Shown piece after piece: positions 18,284 to 32,074 of a stretch of DNA of 64,000 nt. The notes beneath the pieces were generated by a model, which saw nothing but the letters and a program-made list of their open reading frames with translations, made no database searches and was not told where the DNA came from. Each line of letters starts with the position of its first letter. Positions within the stretch are counted from its first letter, which is position 1. The position numbers and the translations under genes are program-made. Location: contig NZ_BNJG01000003.1 in NCBI RefSeq assembly GCF_016587375.1, positions 1,302,001 to 1,366,000 on the forward strand, read 5' to 3'. This DNA comes from Ktedonobacter robiniae. Lineage in GTDB: Bacteria; Chloroflexota; Ktedonobacteria; Ktedonobacterales; Ktedonobacteraceae.

Positions 18284-18700
18284 CTACCCCTTTCTGCGGC
18301 TCCGAGCCTCCTGGTAGAGACCCAGGAAGAAGACCAGCAATGGCACAAGCAGCAGCAACGATTGAAGCGTATATCTACGTACATATCTGCCTTTATGCTC
18401 CACCTCAAAGGCGACCTCCTCACGCGCGCTCTTACGCTTGCCAATAGCGATAGCATAGATCAGCAATGGCACATAGTTCAACGCCATTCCCAGCAGGTAG
18501 CAACCAACAAAGATGGGATACATGCCATGCGAAAGGAAGAAAAAGATTGAGAACAATCCCAGCGCGCTGGCACCTACGACCGCCAGCGCGAACTCGCCAA
18601 TAATAAACACTGGCCCATGAAAGACAATATCCAGGGCCACAAGCTTGCGAAAGTTGATGATGGCACCCTCGCTTCGCGCTGGAGCATCTCGCATATGCAT
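18284..18700 (-). CDS. Uncharacterised membrane protein
   Basis: 138 residues, four predicted helices: ALDIVFHGPVFIIGEFALAV, LGLFSIFFFLSHGMYPIFV, LLGMALNYVPLLIYAIAIG and LLLLVPLLVFFLGLY. Basic C-terminus EARSRRKG. AAAGG precedes the ATG. It is followed 6 nt later by the uncharacterised gene ending at 17762, and preceded by a YIP1-like gene, so the three may act together at the membrane. Confidence 0.75.
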   Translation of the reverse strand: MHMRDAPARSEGAIINFRKLVALDIVFHGPVFIIGEFALAVVGASALGLFSIFFFLSHGMYPIFVGCYLLGMALNYVPLLIYAIAIGKRKSAREEVAFEVEHKGRYVRRYTLQSLLLLVPLLVFFLGLYQEARSRRKG

Positions 18701-18829
18701 ATAATCCTTTCCCCTCTCTAGTAGATTGTAGAGTCCATTCTTGCATAGACTCTACAACTTCTTTAATTAAATGTCTCGAGTTGTTCCTTTGTATAGGGAT
18801 CGCTGAAGAAGCAGTACATGTTCATGGGA

Positions 18830-19465
18830 TTAGTGGGCCAGCGAGACATACAGCACGGCGCCGATGACAATCAATAGCAGCAGTGCACCTACAGGCAACA
18901 GCATTGTGATAATGGCACGGCCAGTCAAGAAGTTATGGACAGCACGCAGGGCCAGGATCATCAGCACGAGGGTGTACACATGCGGCAGGTAAGAGAGCCA
19001 GCTGCTAGTCGCAGGCAACAGGAGCAATAGGTAGCTCAATATCACCATGGGAACGCCAAAGAGAGTCATGGTATAGAGCTGTTCCAGGTAAGCCCCTTTC
19101 CCTCTGAGCAAGCGCGCAAAGAGGTAGATGACTCCGGCCGAGAAGAGAAACGATAACGGAGTAATGATCACAATTCCAATAGTGGAAGCAAGCATAAGCA
19201 CGCCCAGTTGCACTCCGCCTGTCATGCCCACCAGGGTGCTTGGATCTATCCAGAAAGCCAGCCCCTGGAGGAGGGCGCATATGACGCCAAGTGTGATTAA
19301 TTGCAAAAACGTACTTCCCCAGCTCGCAGCATACTTCTCTTCCTCAAAGCGTCTCACGGAGGGCCGGATGATAATATGCAGGTAACGCTGTGGAAGGGAG
19401 CGGAATTCTATACCGAGAGAACGTTTGTGTGACCAGGTGTGATTATTAGCGATTTCGCTGGCCAT
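18830..19465 (-). CDS. YIP1-family membrane protein
   Basis: 211 residues from ATG 19465 (AAGGATG upstream). The N-terminal cytoplasmic part ends in IIIRPSVRRFEEEKYAASWG, the amphipathic entry typical of Yip1 proteins. Five helices follow, for example FLQLITLGVICALLQGLAFW, LASTIGIVIITPLSFLFSAG, LYTMTLFGVPMVILSYLLL and IITMLLPVGALLLLIVIG. Bacterial function unknown. Confidence 0.8.
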   Translation of the reverse strand: MASEIANNHTWSHKRSLGIEFRSLPQRYLHIIIRPSVRRFEEEKYAASWGSTFLQLITLGVICALLQGLAFWIDPSTLVGMTGGVQLGVLMLASTIGIVIITPLSFLFSAGVIYLFARLLRGKGAYLEQLYTMTLFGVPMVILSYLLLLLPATSSWLSYLPHVYTLVLMILALRAVHNFLTGRAIITMLLPVGALLLLIVIGAVLYVSLAH

Positions 19466-19680
19466 GGCTTCATCCTTTCGCACATAACGGCTTCACGTTT
19501 ATCTGAGAAGAATATACCTTGAGCCACGCCTGTCGAGCATCGGTAATTTCGCCTATTGGTAATACCTAATTTGGGGATTATAGACACATAAATGGTGGCA
19601 CATAAAATGGTTTTCATTGACTCAATGCATGAGCTCGTGGTAAAACTGGAGGGAAGCAATGGATTAGGAGCAACCAGTTT

Positions 19681-20370
19681 ATGAAAGCGCAAAGCAAACC
19701 TCTTTTTGAGAACACAGTACAACCTCAAAAAGCCTTCCTCCCCTTTATCATCTATCTCTTACTTTTCTTCTCGCTCTGGACAGGCTGGGTTCTATGGATT
19801 TATCCACGAATGGAAGCGCTCGGTGATACGACCCTGGTATATGCAATACTCAATATTAGTCTGAGGTTGCTGCTCTGGGTACTACCGGTATTTCTCTATC
19901 TCCGCTACATTGATCGAGTTAATCCCTTTGAGTATCTCAAACTCAAGCAGTATTGGCGCAGAGGCATAGTAGTAGGGTTGGCGCTTTCGCTGGTGAATTT
20001 TCTTGGGATGATGCTCCGCTTCGGTCTACCACATTTTAGTATGCACTATGTAACGTGGAACAGCATCCTGAGCACTTCTTTCCTGATTGGCTTTGTTGAA
20101 GAAATTCCTTTTCGCGGCTTTATTTTCCAGAAGTTTCAAGAGAAGTGGCATTTCTGGATAGCTAATCTATTCTCATCCTTGTTATTTTTAGGAATACATC
20201 TCCCCGGATGGATATCGCTACACATACTCTCTCTCAATGATGTGCTCTCGATTTTTCTCCTTGGCGCCATTTTTGCCACAGCTTTTTACTACTCGAAATC
20301 CCTCTGGGCCTCTATTATTATGCATAGTCTCAATGATTTTCTCTTGAGTATCCTTTTCCATGCATCATAA
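19681..20370 (+). CDS. CPBP-family intramembrane metalloprotease
   Basis: 229 residues with about seven helices. The Abi/CPBP motifs are present: EEIPFRGFIF (Glu140, Glu141, Arg145), LFLGIHLPGW (motif 2 His), and SIIMHSLNDF (motif 3 His/Asn). The family cleaves within membranes or supports bacteriocin immunity; substrate unknown. AGGAG lies 12 nt upstream of the ATG. It converges closely on the LuxR regulator gene (16 nt between stops), with no long hairpin between. Confidence 0.88.
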   Translation: MKAQSKPLFENTVQPQKAFLPFIIYLLLFFSLWTGWVLWIYPRMEALGDTTLVYAILNISLRLLLWVLPVFLYLRYIDRVNPFEYLKLKQYWRRGIVVGLALSLVNFLGMMLRFGLPHFSMHYVTWNSILSTSFLIGFVEEIPFRGFIFQKFQEKWHFWIANLFSSLLFLGIHLPGWISLHILSLNDVLSIFLLGAIFATAFYYSKSLWASIIMHSLNDFLLSILFHAS

Positions 20371-20386
20371 GCTATGCCATAATATA

Positions 20387-22933
20387 TCAACAGAGGTGGT
20401 GCTCGAGGGCGTAGCGGGCCACGGCGGCGCGCGAATTGAGGGCAAGCTTGTTATAGATAGAGCGGACGTGGGCATCAACGGTCCGCGGGCTGATAACCAG
20501 TTGCGCAGCGATCTGCTTGTTGCTCAGACCCAGGGACAGGAAGCGCAGCACTTCTAGCTCGCGCTGGCTGAGATCGGTAGAGTGAGTCATTGGAGAATCT
20601 TGAGGAACTGGCTGTCCTCTGTGGCGTACAGTGAAGACTTCTGTTAAGGACAGATTTTGCCCTTCAGCATAAGCCAGTGTGAGGGATTGCTGATCGCTCT
20701 GCTTACCCAGGCGGGCAATATATTCTTTCCCTGGTGAGTCTAGAGCGCGTTGACGCAATCCCTCACACATACCAGCGATGCGTACCCCCCAGAAGAAGTC
20801 GCCCTGCGCTGTCGATAGGCGCACAAGTTCGTCAAGCAGATTAAGCAGGCTACCCAGGTTCTTTTCCAGGGGAAGGAGGTTCAGACAGCGTCGCCAGTAG
20901 CGCTCCACCAGAATCTCATCGTCACGTAAAGTATAGATGTAGGCCAGGAGGAAACACGTCTGAGCCAGGTAGCGCTGGCGAGCCAGCGCGGTAAAGAATC
21001 GCTCACTCTCTTCAAGGGCAATAGCGGCCTGCTCGCTCTGGCCGCGTCGCAGGTGGAGCATAGCCTGGAGGTTCAGGGTACGCCCTATGCCTTCGCGTAA
21101 GCCCATGGCCTTGAAAAGCCGCAGACTCTCTTCAGCATATTCAGCGGCTTGCTCCTCTTCATCCTGCATGAGCAAGGATTGCGCCAGCATCGAGAGCGAC
21201 CAGGACTCTCCCTCGATATTGCTCACCTCTCTAAATAGCCGCAGGCTCTCTTTAAGCGAGAGGATGGCCTGTTCATTCTCGGCGCTATTAAGCTGCAAGC
21301 CGCCCACAGCCATAAGCGAATAGGCCTGACCGTTAAGGTCAAGAGCATCACAATAGCAGGCAATACTCTGCATAAATAAGCTGTGAGCTGTCTTCTTCTC
21401 GCCTTTTGTCAGGTGTAAGAGGGCGAGGCGATGCAGAGCCAGGCCCTCACCGCGTTTATCTCCCAGGCTTTGAAAGATTTGTAAGCTCTTATTACAGAGT
21501 TGTTCGGCCTGGGAAATATCATTTGCGAGCGAGGCTAGCCAGGCGGCGCCAACCAGGGCTTCAGCCAGCGTAGGCAGTTCACAAGAGGCAGAGAGCACGA
21601 GCGCGCTGTGCAACCACTGACGCCCCTCGTTAATGTGTCCCCGAATAGACCAGAAACGCACCAACCTGGCGGCAAGGCGAAGAGCACATGAGCCATCGCG
21701 TAGCTCTATAAGAAAGCGCAGCGCGGCGCGTATATTCTCATGGTCATGTTCAAGGACAGAGAGCCAATGGGCCTGCTCGGGTCCAAGCAGGTGCTCCGCA
21801 GCCCGTTCAACCAACTCTAGATAGTAGCGCGCATGAGCCTCCTGCACTTGCTCAGCTTCATCACAGGCCAGCAACTGATCCAGGGCAAATTCGCGTAGAG
21901 TCTCCAACATAAAAAGGCGGGGTTCACCCGCTTCCTGCTCGCGTTGAATGAGAAGGCTCTTATCCAGGAGCGAAGCCGCAAGCGAGAGATCAGGGGCCTC
22001 GAGCTCGCTCAGGAGTGTATAGAGGCCCTCAATTGCCTCGATAGTACCGCCTGCACAGAAAATGCCCAGGCGACGAAAAAGGGTACGCTCCTCCTCATTC
22101 AGGAGTTCGTAGCTCCACCCAATAGTATCGCGCAGGGTGCGCTGGCGTGCGGGAATATTGCGAAGACGAGTAGAGGGAAGTGGCTGGCGCCTCTTCAGAC
22201 GCTCCAGAAGGGCGCGTGGAGAAAGCAATTTAGCATGAGCGGCGGCCAGTTCAAGCGCCAGGGGCAGACCATCCAGACGTCTACATAACTCAATGATATC
22301 ATTCTGGTTCTCGGGTGTGAGAGCGAAATCAAAACGGGTTTCACGAGCGCGCTCACAGAAAAGAGTGACCGCCGGATAGCTCTCCAGTGAGCTTTCCGAA
22401 GCCAGTTCTAGCGCATCCGGCAGCGCCAGAGGAGAGACTATATACTCATACTCACCCTGGATATGCAATCGAGCGCGACTGGTAACCAGTAGCTGCAAGT
22501 GAGGACACGAGCGGAGCAGAAGCTCGATCTCAGACGTAGCTCCTATAACCTGCTCGAAGTTATCGAGCACTAAAAGTACGCACAGAGGGCGCAAGCGCTC
22601 CTGAAGTAATGCTAAAATCGACTGTGAGCCATTCTCTTTAAGCGATAGAGACTGGAGGATAGCTGGCAACACCAGATCCACATCATTCACGGCGGCGAGA
22701 GAAACAAAGCAAATGCCATGCGTAAATGTGGGCAAGATCTTCTCCGCTATACGAAGAGCCAGGCGTGTCTTGCCCACGCCCCCTGGTCCTGTGAGAGTTA
22801 GCAGGCGAATAGTATCGCGATTGAGGAGTTCGCAACCTGCTTCGATCTCTTCTGTACGCCCTATAAACGAGGTGAGTTGTAGAGGTAGGTTATTGTATGC
22901 GTGGGGGATGGTTATAAGCTCCTCAGAATTCAT
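20387..22933 (-). CDS. LuxR-type regulator with NB-ARC/AAA ATPase and TPR domain
   Basis: 848 residues from ATG 22933. An open frame extends 116 codons further upstream, but it runs through a 67-bp perfect palindrome and the rRNA terminator area, so I reject that extension. Walker A GPGGVGKTRLA is at residues 49-59, Walker B VLLVLDNFEQV near 125, and the sensor region YEYIVSPLALPDA follows. TPR-like helices occupy about 450-770. The C-terminal LuxR HTH is LSQRELEVLRFLSLGLSNKQ, then IAAQLVISPRTVDAHVRSIYNK. This is a stand-alone signal-integrating activator; signal and targets unknown. Confidence 0.92.
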   Translation of the reverse strand: MNSEELITIPHAYNNLPLQLTSFIGRTEEIEAGCELLNRDTIRLLTLTGPGGVGKTRLALRIAEKILPTFTHGICFVSLAAVNDVDLVLPAILQSLSLKENGSQSILALLQERLRPLCVLLVLDNFEQVIGATSEIELLLRSCPHLQLLVTSRARLHIQGEYEYIVSPLALPDALELASESSLESYPAVTLFCERARETRFDFALTPENQNDIIELCRRLDGLPLALELAAAHAKLLSPRALLERLKRRQPLPSTRLRNIPARQRTLRDTIGWSYELLNEEERTLFRRLGIFCAGGTIEAIEGLYTLLSELEAPDLSLAASLLDKSLLIQREQEAGEPRLFMLETLREFALDQLLACDEAEQVQEAHARYYLELVERAAEHLLGPEQAHWLSVLEHDHENIRAALRFLIELRDGSCALRLAARLVRFWSIRGHINEGRQWLHSALVLSASCELPTLAEALVGAAWLASLANDISQAEQLCNKSLQIFQSLGDKRGEGLALHRLALLHLTKGEKKTAHSLFMQSIACYCDALDLNGQAYSLMAVGGLQLNSAENEQAILSLKESLRLFREVSNIEGESWSLSMLAQSLLMQDEEEQAAEYAEESLRLFKAMGLREGIGRTLNLQAMLHLRRGQSEQAAIALEESERFFTALARQRYLAQTCFLLAYIYTLRDDEILVERYWRRCLNLLPLEKNLGSLLNLLDELVRLSTAQGDFFWGVRIAGMCEGLRQRALDSPGKEYIARLGKQSDQQSLTLAYAEGQNLSLTEVFTVRHRGQPVPQDSPMTHSTDLSQRELEVLRFLSLGLSNKQIAAQLVISPRTVDAHVRSIYNKLALNSRAAVARYALEHHLC

Positions 22934-23021
22934 ATGGCTGCATGCTCTCTCTTTAAATGCTTTTCCTGTGTAGTAAGACGCATTTATCTGAGCATACCTA
23001 AAAAGTTTGTGAACAGCAAGA

Positions 23022-23110
23022 CCCTTCTCGCCTGCGGCACTCACAGAGTAAAGGTATGAGCATGAAAAACCGGGCAATGCCCGGTTTTTCATGCTCATAC
23101 CTTTACTCTG
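23022..23110. repeat. Hairpin-motif plus long palindrome element, copy B
   Basis: The motif CTTCTCGCCTGCGGCACTCA (stem GCC-TGC-GGC) ends at 23045. A palindrome with perfect 32-bp arms (23044-23075 and 23079-23110) and a 3-nt loop AAT follows. It lies between the rRNA terminator and the LuxR gene start. Confidence 0.8.
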
Positions 23111-23141
23111 AAAGAGGGTTGGCGATTCAGGAAGATTTCGC

Positions 23142-23194
23142 AAAAAAATAAAAAGAGCGTTGGCAACACAAAGTCTCTTGTTGTCAACGCTCTT
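23142..23194 (-). terminator. Rho-independent terminator of the rRNA operon
   Basis: On the minus strand, stem AAGAGCGTTGACAAC / GTTGCCAACGCTCTT (one mismatch) with a 12-nt loop, then TTTTATTTTTTT. Located about 165 nt beyond the 23S 3' end. Confidence 0.88.
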
Positions 23195-23358
23195 GTCGAT
23201 ACCTGTCCAAAGAAGTATTCCCTCAATTTTGCTGAGCCACGCTGGCCTGCTCACGCTCCCCGTGCCGCGATGTCCTCTCACTCGTGCTCAGATCCGATCT
23301 CAGACCGCTCTCACTCACACCACAAGGACTCACCACATACGCGAAGAAACAGAATGGG

Positions 23359-28096
<4,738 letters not shown>

Positions 28097-28405
28097 GATG
28101 AATGTATCTCTCACAGACACCACCAGGCATCTGTAATGATCATGTAGTTTGCGTCCAGGCTAGAAGCACGTTGTCGTTACTTCATTGCTTTGTTCGCAGA
28201 ATTGACAGGAACGGTGTTCTCCGCGATTGAGACATGCTCAACCAACGAAGTTCCGTTGTACTTCTGCATTCCACTCTTCAGTTGTTCAGGGTGCTCTGGT
28301 TCGTTCTTCTTTTGTTGTTGAACCGCAACCCGGCAGGCCTCGTGGGCTTGCCTCTTGCGTGTCGCTCCGGCGCTCGCGGTGTTCGTGTTCGCCGTTGACT
28401 TCGTC

Positions 28406-28434
28406 ATTATCGCATACACTTTGCGCTTTGTCAA
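28406..28434 (-). promoter_or_regulatory. rRNA operon promoter
   Basis: On the minus strand: TTGACA (28434-28429), 17-nt spacer, GATAAT (28411-28406). Transcription would start near 28399, giving a leader of about 300 nt before 16S. Confidence 0.8.
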
Positions 28435-28788
28435 GTAATTTTCTGACGTCTTTTTGCGATCGCTGAAAACTCGTTTTCAGGCGTGCAAAATCTGGTCAGA
28501 TCCCCTCTCTGCATGCTGTCAAAAACAGCACAAAGCCACGTCCACTCTTCTTGGGAGAGAACGTGTGATGCAGCGGGGGAAGTACCCGTGGCGAGCCACC
28601 TTAGCGTGGCACCTGGGCATCTGTTCACCTGCGATTCAAAAGCGAGGTAGAGACGCCGGGTAAATCGGACAGGAGCACCGATCAGACCGGTGATTGTCGC
28701 TGTTTACCATGTGTTGGAGCGAAGTGCATTATCCCACAGCCACCCCGCGCTGTCAAGCTGTGCAAATAGACCCACCCATATGGGTAAT
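28435..28788. other. Non-coding region upstream of rRNA promoter
   Basis: No supported gene. It separates the rRNA promoter from the terminator of the oxidoreductase gene. Short open frames on both strands here have no protein-like character. Confidence 0.4.
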
Positions 28789-28838
28789 ATCCCCAGCCCA
28801 GTAGCCACTACTGGCCACGCGGCTACTGGGCTGGGGAT
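28789..28838 (-). terminator. Long hairpin terminator
   Basis: Perfect 18-bp arms, ATCCCCAGCCCAGTAGCC at 28789-28806 and its complement at 28821-28838, 45 nt beyond the minus-strand stop at 28883. No long T-run. Confidence 0.6.
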
Positions 28839-28882
28839 GTTAACCCATGCAAGCATGGACCCTACATTTGTCGATCGTGGGG

Positions 28883-29890
28883 TTAGTGATCGGCGATTTT
28901 TACGAGCTGCTTGCCGAAGTTTTCGCCTTTGAGCATACCGATGAAGGCTTTGGGAGCATTCTCCAGGCCTTCGGCGACGCTTTCGCGATACTTGAGTTTG
29001 CCCGAGGTATAGAGCTGCGTTAGCTCCTGCTGCGCCTGCGGCCATAAGTTCATATGTTCTCCAACAATAAAGCCTTGAAGCTTGACACGGCTGGCGAGGA
29101 AGGCTCCGAAGTTGCGCAACTGATACGGCTCAGTCACGTTATATTGCGATACAAAACCACAGAGCGGGATGCGCGCGTGCGCGTTGAGTTGCGTCAACAC
29201 AGTATCGAGAATTTCGCCGCCGACGTTCTCAAAGTCGATGTCGATGCCATTGGGAGCAGCTTGCTTGAGATCCTGGTCCAGGTTTCCGGCTTTATAATCG
29301 ACGCAGGCATCAAAGCCAAGCTCATTGACAACATAATCACATTTGGCCTTGCCACCCGCGATACCCACGGCACGGCAGCCCTTCGCTTTGGCAAGCTGGC
29401 CAACGACGCTACCAACCGCGCCCGAGGCAGCTGAAACGACGACCGTCTCGCCAGGTTTGGGTTCGCCAATCATGTTCAGGCCAACCCAGGCGGTGATACC
29501 AGGCATGCCCAACACACCCAGGAAGGCGGAGAGGGGGATTTTGTCCGCAGGTACCTTCAGCAGGTCCTTCCCGTTTGAGAGACCGTATTGCTGCCAACCA
29601 AAATAGCCAAGTACAACATCACCCGGCTTAAATTGCTCATTCTTAGACTCAACGACCACGCCGACTGTACCACCAACCATCACATCACCAATCTCCATGG
29701 GGGCGGCATAGGATTTGCCAGCACTCATACGACCACGCATGTAGGGGTCAAGCGAGAGATAAATATTTTTGACCAGGACCTGGCCCTCTTTGGGCTGGGG
29801 AATCTCGCTCCCGACAATTTTAAAGTCGCTCTCCTGCACCCACCCTTTGGGCCGGTTCGCGAATAAAATCTGCATATTTTTACCACTCAT
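28883..29890 (-). CDS. Zinc-independent MDR-family NADP-dependent oxidoreductase
   Basis: 335 residues from ATG 29890 (AAAAGGAG upstream). The N-terminal part (NRPKGWVQESDFKIVGSEIP, LSLDPYMRGRMS) and the nucleotide motif AASGAVGSVVGQLAKAKGCR with IAGGKAKCDYV are those of the leukotriene B4 12-hydroxydehydrogenase / CurA-like group. These reduce alkenals and enones with NADPH. The usual zinc ligands are absent. It is a single gene, divergent from a sugar isomerase-like gene with a REP-like element between. Confidence 0.92.
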   Translation of the reverse strand: MSGKNMQILFANRPKGWVQESDFKIVGSEIPQPKEGQVLVKNIYLSLDPYMRGRMSAGKSYAAPMEIGDVMVGGTVGVVVESKNEQFKPGDVVLGYFGWQQYGLSNGKDLLKVPADKIPLSAFLGVLGMPGITAWVGLNMIGEPKPGETVVVSAASGAVGSVVGQLAKAKGCRAVGIAGGKAKCDYVVNELGFDACVDYKAGNLDQDLKQAAPNGIDIDFENVGGEILDTVLTQLNAHARIPLCGFVSQYNVTEPYQLRNFGAFLASRVKLQGFIVGEHMNLWPQAQQELTQLYTSGKLKYRESVAEGLENAPKAFIGMLKGENFGKQLVKIADH

Positions 29891-29997
29891 GATGAAATCT
29901 CCTTTTGGATTAATAGGCAAGCGCTGTGAGCGCAAGCAAACAAGCGTCATAATAAGTCTACACACATCATAGTCGCCTAGACCACTATCTTCTTACA

Positions 29998-30047
29998 CGA
30001 AAACCAACGTCACTGCCGTGACTAGCGATACCACGCTCAGGTTTTCG
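29998..30047 (+). repeat. REP-like dispersed element, copy 3 (short form)
   Basis: CGAAAACC at the left and GGTTTTCG at the right form an 8-bp perfect outer stem. It encloses GTCACTGCCGTGACTAGCG and CACGCTCAGG. Located between divergent genes. Confidence 0.7.
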
Positions 30048-30172
30048 ATAGGCAATACATAGAAACGAGTTGATGCATCGTTTATTCCCCTGGCTTGAAA
30101 CACAAGCAGCCTTAGATGCGCGTATAATGAAGTAGCAAAATATCGATGACGCTGAAGAAAGAGGTGTGTAAT

Positions 30173-31018
30173 ATGAAGATTGCCTTTAGTACGCTCTCCT
30201 GTCCCAACTGGAGCCTGGAGCAGATTATCGCGACTGCTCAGCAGCTTGGTTATCATGGCCTGGAGTTGCGTGTGCTGGACAATACTGTGTTAGAACTTGA
30301 ACGTGACCGTGTAAAAATTGGTGAAGCGGTCAAGCAGATACGTGATGCCGGGCTGGAAGTATGCGCCATCGACACATCGTGTACGCTCAATCAGCCTACT
30401 GAGGAGGAGAGACAGGCCCAGATCGAGGGAATGCGTGCCTGGATCGGACTGGCAGGAGAGCTACATATACCCTTGCTCCGCGTCTTTGGTGGACAAAACA
30501 AGGCTGGCAGCGCAGCCGAACCCTCTGAAGAAGAGGTAAATACCTTGATCGCTGAAGAGCTAAAGGCTGTGGCTGCGGAGGCCGAACAGGCTGGCGTTAC
30601 GATAGCGTTGGAGACGCATGACGCCTTTTCATCGGCCTATCGCGTCGCCAGAGTACTGAACAAGGTGCAATCGCCCAATATCGCGGCCCTCTGGGATAGC
30701 ATGCATACCTACCGTGTCGGTGAGACATCGGAAGAGGTGATTCACGAGTTAGGCTCACGGATCGCCCATTACCATGTCAAGGATGCGGTACGCACAACAG
30801 ACAATGGCTGGGAATTGAGGCTGTTGGGCGATGGCGAGGTACCCGTGGACGATCAACTGACACAACTCAAGCTTCTAGGCTATGATGGGTGGATCTCAGT
30901 AGAGTGGGAGAAGATGTGGCATCCTGAGATCCCCGAGCCAGAGGTCGCACTCCCCGAACACATCTCCTGGCTATCCACATTCCTGCCCACACTTGAGAGC
31001 ATCCGCCTGGAACAGTAG
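30173..31018 (+). CDS. Sugar phosphate isomerase/epimerase-family protein (xylose isomerase-like TIM barrel)
   Basis: 281 residues from ATG 30173 (GAGGTG upstream). TIM-barrel features of the AP endonuclease 2 / IolE group: MKIAFSTLSCPNWSLEQIIA, GYHGLELRVL, VTIALETHDAF (metal Glu), ALWDSMH (Asp/His), and HYHVKDA (His). A divalent metal site is therefore likely. Sugar or inositol-type substrate is inferred. It converges on an SDR gene, which may act on the same pathway. Confidence 0.88.
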   Translation: MKIAFSTLSCPNWSLEQIIATAQQLGYHGLELRVLDNTVLELERDRVKIGEAVKQIRDAGLEVCAIDTSCTLNQPTEEERQAQIEGMRAWIGLAGELHIPLLRVFGGQNKAGSAAEPSEEEVNTLIAEELKAVAAEAEQAGVTIALETHDAFSSAYRVARVLNKVQSPNIAALWDSMHTYRVGETSEEVIHELGSRIAHYHVKDAVRTTDNGWELRLLGDGEVPVDDQLTQLKLLGYDGWISVEWEKMWHPEIPEPEVALPEHISWLSTFLPTLESIRLEQ

Positions 31019-31043
31019 CACATCCGTAGCATCAACACCCACT

Positions 31044-31100
31044 AATCACTATGGTACACGCTCCCCTGAATGGTCAGAGGGAGCGTGTACCATAGTGATT
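31044..31100. terminator. Bidirectional long hairpin terminator
   Basis: Perfect 22-bp arms (31044-31065 and 31079-31100) between convergent genes. The loop also has a small CTGA/TCAG stem. Confidence 0.75.
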
Positions 31101-31130
31101 GACATCTTTAGTGATTGATATCTTTTTAGA

Positions 31131-31955
31131 TTAGACACCGCTGAAGGCTGCAAAGCCACCATCAATGGGAACTACAATGCCGGTGATGAAGGCAGCAGCA
31201 GGGCTGACGAGCCAGAGTAACGTACCTACGAGATCTTCAGGTTGGCCATAGCGTCCCGCGGGGGTATGCGAGAGGATGGCTTGGCCACGCGCGGTAGGCG
31301 CGCCCTGCTCATCTGTCAGCAGAAAACGATTCTGCTCAGTAAGAAAGAAACCGGGAGCGATAGCATTCACACGGATACGCGCATCGTACTCCTGGGCCAT
31401 ATGCACAGCCAGCCACTGCGTAAAGTTATTGATTGCTGCCTTGGCCGCGCCGTAAGAAACGATGCGTGTCAGGGGGCGTAGCGAGGCCATAGAAGATATA
31501 TTGATTATGCTTCCGTGGCCCTGGCTGGCCATAAGACGCCCAAAGACCTGGCATGGAAGCAGGGTTCCCTGAAAGTTGAGGCCGAAAACGGTATTGACGG
31601 CCTGCTCATCCAGTTCAAAAAAGGACCGCTCGGGTGAGACGGTCGCGGCTGACTGATTGCCTCCCGCACCATTGATAAGGATATCAATGCCGCCAAAGTG
31701 CTGCTGTATCTGTTCAAGAGCGCGTTCCAGGTCTGATTTGCTGGTCACATCACAGGCAAGAGCAAGGGCCTCACCGCCATTGGCCTGGATAGTACGCATA
31801 ACATTCTCACAGGCCTCCAGGCGCCGACCTATGACGACGACACGTGCGCCTGCTCCGGCTAGCCCCTGAGCCAGCGCACTTCCTAGCACACCACTGCCAC
31901 CTGTGACAATGGCGGTTTGTCCATTGAGCGCAAATAATGAAGAGAGATTTTGCAT
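31131..31955 (-). CDS. Short-chain dehydrogenase/reductase
   Basis: 274 residues. Classical SDR motifs: TGGSGVLGSALAQGLAGAGA (cofactor), NGAGGN, catalytic Ser in INISSMAS, and YGAAK (Tyr and Lys). C-terminus FITGIVVPIDGGFAAFSG is typical of the gluconate 5-dehydrogenase / fructuronate reductase-like group. It probably oxidises or reduces a sugar acid, in keeping with the neighbouring isomerase (inference). GAGG lies upstream of the ATG. Confidence 0.9.
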   Translation of the reverse strand: MQNLSSLFALNGQTAIVTGGSGVLGSALAQGLAGAGARVVVIGRRLEACENVMRTIQANGGEALALACDVTSKSDLERALEQIQQHFGGIDILINGAGGNQSAATVSPERSFFELDEQAVNTVFGLNFQGTLLPCQVFGRLMASQGHGSIINISSMASLRPLTRIVSYGAAKAAINNFTQWLAVHMAQEYDARIRVNAIAPGFFLTEQNRFLLTDEQGAPTARGQAILSHTPAGRYGQPEDLVGTLLWLVSPAAAFITGIVVPIDGGFAAFSGV

Positions 31956-31973
31956 AAGATAACCTCTTAGCTC

Positions 31974-32067
31974 TTATTCCGAAACCCTACCCCCATTCGG
32001 GGGTAGGCGTCACTCTCGTGACTAGCGCTTCCCCTATTCGGGGACAAGCGCACTCAGGGTTTCGGAT
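31974..32067 (+). repeat. REP-like dispersed element, copy 4 (long form)
   Basis: Starts TTATTCCGAAACCC and ends CACTCAGGGTTTCGGAT. Inside are ACCCCCATTCGGGGGT (perfect stem), GTCACTCTCGTGACTAGCGC and CCCCTATTCGGGG. This is the most complete copy. Confidence 0.75.
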
Positions 32068-32074
32068 AGATAGT

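Noticed and set aside
22934..23281. N-terminal extension of the LuxR regulator
   Set aside because: The extra 116 codons run through a perfect palindrome and the rRNA terminator area; the family fold begins after ATG 22933.
28177..28434. Open frame in the rRNA leader
   Set aside because: It lies between the rRNA promoter and 16S and has low-complexity composition (Q, N, T, K runs).
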